A stretch of 64,000 nucleotides of DNA from Polytrichum commune (taxonomy: Eukaryota; Streptophyta; Polytrichopsida; Polytrichales; Polytrichaceae). Shown one piece after another: positions 57,586 to 64,000 of the stretch. Position 1 is the first letter of the stretch; each line of letters begins with the position of its first letter. Below the pieces are notes generated by a model. The model saw only the letters and a program-made list of their open reading frames with translations, was not told the DNA's origin and did no database searches. A program made the translations under genes and the position numbers. The stretch is from assembly GCA_950295325.1 (NCBI GenBank), contig OX485806.1:9114001-9178000 (forward strand). Reading direction: 5' to 3'.

Positions 57586-58400
57586 TTCTCACCTCCCTCC
57601 GATATTGCAACCAATTACAGCTGCTTGCTCGACTACAATGCAACTAGTCTATTGTACTCATAATTGTAGTTCTTGCTCGTTCCTGCACCAAATCGATCGA
57701 GAAAAATTGTACAACGTAAGTTGCGGAGCAGCGGCTCTGGAACAACGGAGAGGAGGTACGCAAGAAGCAAACAGAGATGAAGAGCGGAGGGAGGAGGAGA
57801 AGACGAGGCAGGGCACTTCGAGAATGGCAATGCAGAGGAATGACAACAACAGGAACCCTAAACACGAGCGCATATGTGTATGTGAATATGTGTACCGTCA
57901 GTTTAGGCACTTTGCTTTGCTGGCGGAAAGTGGATTTAGTCTTATGCCAACCAACCATAATCGGACACGTGGCCTTCTTGGTCCAGGAGAATGAATGTTG
58001 TGTGTCGAAATTTAATAAAGGGAATAGGTGTATGATGTAAGAGGGAACTGGAATGGACGGAACTTGTTTGAAGACTGGGCTTGCATATAATTTCGTCGGA
58101 GATGGTCTAAGACCAAATATTCTACAAGCGAGGGGTCATGGTCCCAACGGCAAAGATCTTAGGCCAAGACCACACATTGTGCACCAAGCATTAACATAAA
58201 GGTGGGTTGAATCGGATAACTTTAGTGTAGAGGAGAGAAGTCTTTCTTTGCGTTCCACAAGTTCATTCTACATGAGCATTTTAAGTTGTGGGATTCATGG
58301 TCAAAACTTATAATATGTTCTTAAAATACACAAGGCTCTATGTAGGAAAAGTTGAAACATGAATCATTATGAAATTTTAATATTTGGTTCTCCAGTAGAT
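57586..58400. other. RBM42 upstream region
   Basis: Contains the promoter and 5' untranslated region of the RBM42-like gene. Several short open frames here reflect purine/pyrimidine-rich sequence (GAGGAGGAGAAG near 57790) and not a gene. Confidence 0.45.
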
Positions 58401-58401
58401 G

Positions 58402-58403
<2 letters not shown>

Positions 58404-58446
<43 letters not shown>
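58404..58446. repeat. (CT)n microsatellite
   Basis: About 21 CT dinucleotides without interruption. Confidence 0.95.
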
Positions 58447-58450
<4 letters not shown>

Positions 58451-61110
58451 GCATATTTGAAGGGGTAGATACCTAGAACCCAACTTAATTTCACTTGTTG
58501 ATTTTCCAATGTACAGATTTTTACAAAACTAGATGAAATAACACCCACCCCCTATGTATACTTTGTAAGTCAAACTTTGATTAGGTATCCTTTTTGTACA
58601 ACCATGTGGTAACATATATGGTACATTAAGTGCCCTCCATGAGTAAGAAATTCACAACAATTAATATTTTGGAGTTGGGGGAGGGGGGGAGGGGGTTATG
58701 GTCATTGTGTTTTCTTCCATTGTTGGCTACATTAGTGAGCTTCTAGAAGTTGAAAAAGGAAGTAAGAATACAAACTAAATACTTAAATGCAAAAGGCCAA
58801 GAGGAGAAAATAAAAACAAAAATTCAATCTTGATCCATACATCCAAACAAAACAAGTAACCACCAAATTTGAAGAAAATTTCAAACTCCAAACCACTTCT
58901 TACTCTTGCATTCCTTACATCAGATACAATATTCAACCTCCGTCAATGGTGGTGAGGAGCATTGTGTGGCTCTTTACTAATTTAACTTTCAATTGAGTAA
59001 ATTTCATCAAGATGCATTGCAATTAAGTTAATGGCTTTGGAGCTATGTATGGAAAGCATAATTGGAATTTACACTCATAATAGGGTTTTGAGGTGTTGTA
59101 GGCTCAATGTATGGATGGTTCCTTGGACCCATACTATGATGATGATGATATATATATATATATATATTACAAGTGAACTAGACTTCCTAAGATTTGATGA
59201 GGTTGACAAGGTTGTTGAATTCTATATGTTATGTTGTGTCCTCTTCATCTTGGGGGTGAGGAGGTGATACTAGGATGTTGAGTATGTATGGTCTAACTCC
59301 GCTAGGGCAATGATATCTTGGACGGTACCAAGTGCAAGTCAAAAGCCAATGTGGGATTGTGATGCTTGAGCTTTGATTATTCTCAGTACTTCTATAACCA
59401 ATGTGATGAATATTGTTTGAGGATGGGGATGGATGATGGGTGCTTGTGGACATCCAATCTAACTTCACCATGAGATTTGTTATCCTAAGGATGTGCATAT
59501 TGTGAGGACGCTCATCTTTATTAATTCCATATTGCACTCCTCATGTGGGGCTCAAGTGGGTTTCAACCAATGTAGGAATGGCTCATTGTAAGCCACATAT
59601 GATAAGAAATTATCAATAATGGGAATAGAGAGCCCCCTACAGTATCCAATCCCGGACCATCATGATGATTTTGTAATTCTCAGTAGGAGACAAAGACGAC
59701 ATCTCACTCGTGTGGAAGCAGTAGTGGTGGAGTGAGAGTGGGCATGTCAAGGGGAGAGAGAAATCCATGAAATTGCATAAGTCAAACATCCATAAAATTG
59801 GAGACCTATGAACTCTACTTGGATCACGAGATTTGAAAAGTTGAAACTCTTTGATCTCATTTCCCATGGAATCCAAAGATTGCATATCAAACAATAAAAT
59901 TGAATTGCCACTTTTCATAGCTCACTCAAAACTTGTAGGCACTTCCCACACCAAAGTACATTTCTTGTTCATGACCGGGAATAACATTAAATTGTCAATG
60001 TTTTCTTATAGCACAGTCTCACCTACCAATGCATGATTTGATATCTCTTCCCAACTTCTAGCATATTGTACATTTGTATCTTGACTTCTAGATTAATAAG
60101 TCAAGATTATCATTACAATCTATAAATAAACCCATCTACTACTCTTCACCTATGCTTGCTTTCACAAGAAGTTGGTTTTAATATCAATAATGTCCAAAAT
60201 GTGAACAAGTTGCATAGTTGTAACCACATTTATAATGTTTCAAAAAGTTGGAATATAACGTGTCTAGGCAAACCATTCCACTATGGTAGTACTGAAAACT
60301 TTACAATGAAACATTGCTTTACAATGAGCATCCAATTTACGAGTGCTCACTATGAGCACCTTCAAGAATCACACTTTTGAAAGAATCCAAGCTGAAGGAT
60401 ACAAAGTTATTGGTATTTCTTAAAAGTGTAGAACATTTTGTGCAAGACCGATATTCTTGAGCCACGATGGCATGCAAAATTTAAAGTTATACTAACTCTA
60501 TTGAGCTGCAACAATGTCAATGTCGACATGTATGTAACTCCCATTTCTTACTTTGTAACAACTTGATGTTTTTGAGAACTTACTGCTATATAACACGTTG
60601 ACCTAGACAATGGAGTGATATGTAATAGTAAAGCCATGATGTGGTAATCAATTGAAAGCAACTTGAAATCTTCGATTTATGTACTCATTCATCAAAAGTC
60701 AATGCGAAGTTGCAATCCCTCAGCTAAATTTGCATTCCCTTATTTTATTGATACCGAGTTGCATCGGTAAGCACGTTTGGAAGATTAACACCTTCATAAA
60801 AATCAGTCATCTTGAAAGATATGACTCTCTCGAGGCTTGATAATCTTGCCTGGTAGGAAAGAATTAACGATGAATGATCAAGTTGCCCCAATCATGGCTA
60901 TTCAAAAGAGTCCACCTCTTAAGCGAGACAATAACATGCGGTCAAAGAAACTCAGTATAATGCATGCTAGTGTTGACAGACATAGATGTTAGATTTCTTA
61001 TTTTAGATTCCCTTATAGAAACTTCGATGATAGATTCAACTTCCTCATATGTCGTGATTATGGATCACTTAAATATTAAAAGCTAATGAAATGTATGTGT
61101 TTTGTATTCT
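58447..61110. other. Spacer, no gene recognised
   Basis: AT-rich DNA with a G-rich tract at about 58672-58700 (GTTGGGGGAGGGGGGGAGGG) and a (TA)n tract at about 59151-59168. No element boundaries or coding signal that I can support. Confidence 0.45.
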
Positions 61111-61151
61111 GATCATTAGTGTCGACACTGAGCACGCATAGCCATGATCAG

Positions 61152-62871
61152 ATGTATCCAGGTGAACTTCGAGCTCTTGAACCCAATTTTGTTTTGGTTC
61201 CTGACCTCATTCGTCAAGCGAGTCCTCAAAAACCCTCATACAAAGTTAACGACTCCAACGACACGGACCTCGTCGAGATCATCTCCCCATTGAGCGATTT
61301 GAAGCGCAATCTCGCGCGAGGGAAGAGCTTGACAAATCGCCAATTTTCTCACTCTAATCACTCCTTGACGAGAGGCGAAAGCCCGCCTCAGAAGCCATAT
61401 TTCAAAAAGTCTCAGCACCGTGACGCACGAAATAATTATATGTTCCATGGGGCTCATCATGTAGAGCTGCTCGGCTTGGGGTTGCACTCTTCGAGGCCGA
61501 ATTCGGTGCAAAAGACATTCAAAGAGGCCATGAAGAAGGTGAAATACTAGGCATGAGGAGGCAACTCTCCTTCCCCCTTTTGAATACTTGTTTCTAAATC
61601 GCTTGCAATACTTCTATAATCAAGCGAGGATTTATTAGTTCTCAACGAGGAGCAACATGGTTTAAAAAGAGGACATTGAGAGGAACCCGTTGAGGTCATT
61701 TGTGATTGAGTTGAAAAGAGTTTACATGTGCAGATATCTTGTTTAGAATCGATGAGAAGCAACTCTTCTGGAGCAGCAATCGCCATGTAGATCCTGTTGA
61801 TATTTTGTGTTTCATTTTTTAAGACTTTTTAAATGATTTTCTTAGAATTCATAATCATAAAATTGCTCATTGTACAAAAGAAACTCCAACTAATATTCAT
61901 CAAAAACATTTTAGCAACTCCAAACCAAGGTTTAAAGACAATGACGTGCAGGGTTGGTACGATAAGCAAACTAGTTAAGTCACTAGTCCTAATTGAGCAC
62001 TTACATTTGAGTGTTGTGTGGTCAAGCATAGATCCATAACGTACACTAAAGAACACACTTCTCAAAACGAAAAAAGTTGGACTATGCATTCGGAATGTGA
62101 TAACTAGTCTAAGTTCAATAGTCGACATTATTAAAGGGAGCAATATGAAGGCAAGAAGAAAGGGAACCTGATTCCTTTGACAATGACTAGCATATTCATA
62201 TGAGCTATGGAAGTTGTGTAGAAAAGTATGCTTAAGACCTGTCTATCTTACAGATGATTGCTAACCCGGGGATGAAAGCGTGTGAAGAGAACTATGAGGA
62301 GAGATTGGTGATGAAGGATGTGCACAACAACCTTCGAGAGTCCCCAGTCATGAGGCGGAACAATACTCACGAGTCCGAGCAAAACACCGAAGTCTTAAAG
62401 GATTCGGAAGAGAAGGCAAACGAGTTGAGACATATAAGCAAAATATGGCATCAAGATTGTGAGAACTCGGTTTCCATCCAACAACGATTGACGAACCTCT
62501 TGAACGCGAAATACAAGAAAGCCTTCGCCGATGGCCGGATGTGCTTGCTCGAGAAATGCAAGCATGATGATTTCAAGGCCGAGGTCGGCCAAATTTTGAA
62601 GAGGATGGAAACCGCGGGGGCTTTGCAAATGCCAAATTTGCGCACAAAGTACAAGCTCGTGGTCGAATGCGTCGACGATGTTTGTGGGGGTGGAATGGGC
62701 GAAGAATATATGAAGCTCGAGATGTATTACTTGCAAGCGAATGCCGGACCGACTCCGATATCACACTTGACGAGGAATTCGGACCACGTCAAGGAGATGG
62801 TACGAGATGCTCCCAAAAAGTACTCAGATGTGCAAAATGTAGTTGAATATATGTTGGAGCAACTAAGTTAA
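61152..62871 (+). CDS. Unidentified protein, probable two-exon gene
   Basis: Two well-composed open stretches join in phase. Exon 1 (61152-61538, from the first ATG) ends AAG before GTGAAATA, and exon 2 (62254-62871) follows a CTTACAG acceptor. The joined protein is about 334 residues. The first half is Ser/Lys/Pro-rich and looks disordered. The second is acidic/basic and helical (DFKAEVGQILKRMETAGALQ) with a compact part carrying VVECVDDVCGGGMGEEYMKL and ending in a VEYMLEQLS tail. No signal peptide, membrane segment or known domain is seen. Coding GC exceeds the flanks, which supports a real gene. An upstream exon could exist, since the frame is open a little above the ATG and a TTAG acceptor-like site sits at 61116-61119. 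Without splicing, exon 1 would stop at 61548-61550. I do not recognise it. Confidence 0.5.
61980..62253 (+). mobile_element. MITE family K fragment inside the intron of the unidentified gene
   Basis: It shares TTGAGTG(T/C)T(G/A)TGTGGT, AAAAAGTTGGACTA-type and TCAATAGTCGACAT landmarks with 23337-23722, and ends TTAAGACCTGTCTATCTTAC. Its last bases coincide with the splice acceptor of exon 2. The left end is not resolved. Confidence 0.6.
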
Positions 62872-63860
62872 GCCAAACTGAGAATAGTTAAGAATAGGTT
62901 TGTCAAGAATTTTGTTGGTCACGACATCAAGGCATGTGAACGCATTGATTTTTGGTGATTGACCCAGGGTTGATCCTCAACCATTAGCCCTTAGCCTCAA
63001 TGAGTTCCATTGCAACTGAATTGATGAGTTGGTTGTATCTTGAGCGATAAATATGATGAGTTTCATTACATTTTGAACTTCCCATATGCGCCTATGTCAA
63101 GATGCATAGACTATCTAGTCATTTCTTTGGACCCAACATTATCTCCAACCATTTCATATTGGCCTTAGAACATAGTTGCTCATACCTTAAGACATGCTAT
63201 GAGCATCTAACTAAGCAAAAAATGATTGATTTGTGAGATTACAATTTTGCCAATTTCATGGCATGGCCTTCTTGTGTTTACACACTTTTGTCTAACTAGC
63301 AATGCCAATTACAAAGTGATTGTATGACCATACTGGAACATTTTTTAAACATATTAAATTTTGACTTGAATTAACTATCAAATGTGTGTGCTTACATGTG
63401 TGATTGTCTAGCATAGACTACAAAGTCCACACCGTGATTCAACTTCTCATGGGACTTAGAATTACTAAGGTTGATTATTCTACAAGATCCACTTACACCA
63501 ATGCTTAAGCAAAGACCATTCTAAAATAGTAGAATGAAATCCGTAGAAAATAGCGATGCCATCAAACATATGGCGCGAGTCAAATAATATGCATTGTTGA
63601 AGTATCCATTAAAGAAATGGCTCATTATGTATCTCAAGTTGTGTTTATGGTTTTAGTTAAAGTCCTAGACAACATTTTAAATCAAATTTTCATTAGAAGA
63701 AAGCTTCAACTATGAAATATTTCTCATCCACATGAATTTCACAGAGACTATTGAAGATCGTATCACCTAGGAGTATGATACATGAAACTCACATCATGTT
63801 GTTGCTTATTTTGCTATGTGTTCTCTCCTTGCGTGGTTCAAGTAAGCGTTCAACTCAACT
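62872..63860. other. 3' flank and spacer, nothing recognised
   Basis: AT-rich sequence downstream of the unidentified gene. It should include its 3' untranslated region. No other feature seen. Confidence 0.45.
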
Positions 63861-63861
63861 C

Positions 63862-64000
63862 AAATTTATTTTAGAAAGAAAATACGTGCTCACAAGCTAG
63901 TGAAGAGGCAAAAAGAAACACAAAAACAAACTTTTTACACTTCACCATTCAAATTTATTCTAGAAAGGAAATATGTGCTCACAAGCTAGAAGAGGCAAAA
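63862..64000. repeat. Direct repeat at the window edge, period about 87 bp
   Basis: AAATTTATT(T/C)TAGAAAG followed by GTGCTCACAAGCTAG and GAAGAGGCAAAA occurs twice. The array may continue beyond the window. Confidence 0.8.

Noticed and set aside
58672-58700. Further copy of MITE family K based on its G tract
   Set aside because: The G-rich tract and TTATGG that follow are similar, but the flanks do not align well enough and no ends were found.

Overview
The window is nuclear DNA of a land plant. It carries five spliced genes, four of them of recognisable plant families: an LRR receptor kinase, an aldo-keto reductase, a P-class PPR protein and an RBM42-like RNA-binding protein. All have canonical GT-AG introns in AT-rich spacer. 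The style of the receptor kinase and the dense mix of small transposons make me favour a non-seed plant (bryophyte, lycophyte or fern), but the sequence does not prove this.

Layout. 1-7.6 kb: a decayed, 5'-truncated LINE on the minus strand (1408-4550), a tandem duplication, and a Harbinger-like element carrying a nested hAT-like MITE. 7.6-18.4 kb: no gene; several MITEs and a three-level nest (pogo-like element containing a Harbinger-like MITE containing a solo LTR) at 13930-16196. 18.4-29.9 kb, plus strand: a 22-exon LRR receptor kinase resembling the LRR-VIII/HPCA1 group, with seven LRR exons of exactly 72 bp. 31.2-32.0 kb: a broken copy of the aldo-keto reductase last exon, interrupted by a MITE. 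33.0-35.4 kb: a fold-back-like element with tandem-repeat arms, a GC-rich coding-like core and a SINE. 35.8-39.7 kb, minus strand: an intact five-exon aldo-keto reductase. 40-45 kb: a tandem repeat, a second pogo-like copy and other dispersed repeats. 45.6-47.4 kb, minus strand: a two-exon PPR gene with ten motifs. 47.6-51.1 kb: further copies of repeats seen in the first 14 kb. 52.5-57.6 kb, minus strand: a seven-exon RBM42-like gene. 61.1-62.9 kb, plus strand: a probable two-exon gene I do not recognise.

The genes do not form a pathway or cluster. They are unrelated single loci separated by transposon-rich spacer, and one of them has shed a partial copy. The most informative signals are: target-site duplications that give the insertion order of nested elements; a CxxC...CxC arrangement in the receptor ectodomain; small tandem triplications placed exactly over an exon-intron boundary in both the PPR and RBM42 genes; and a splice acceptor that coincides with the end of a dispersed repeat. 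All exon boundaries were read by eye and have no transcript support here.
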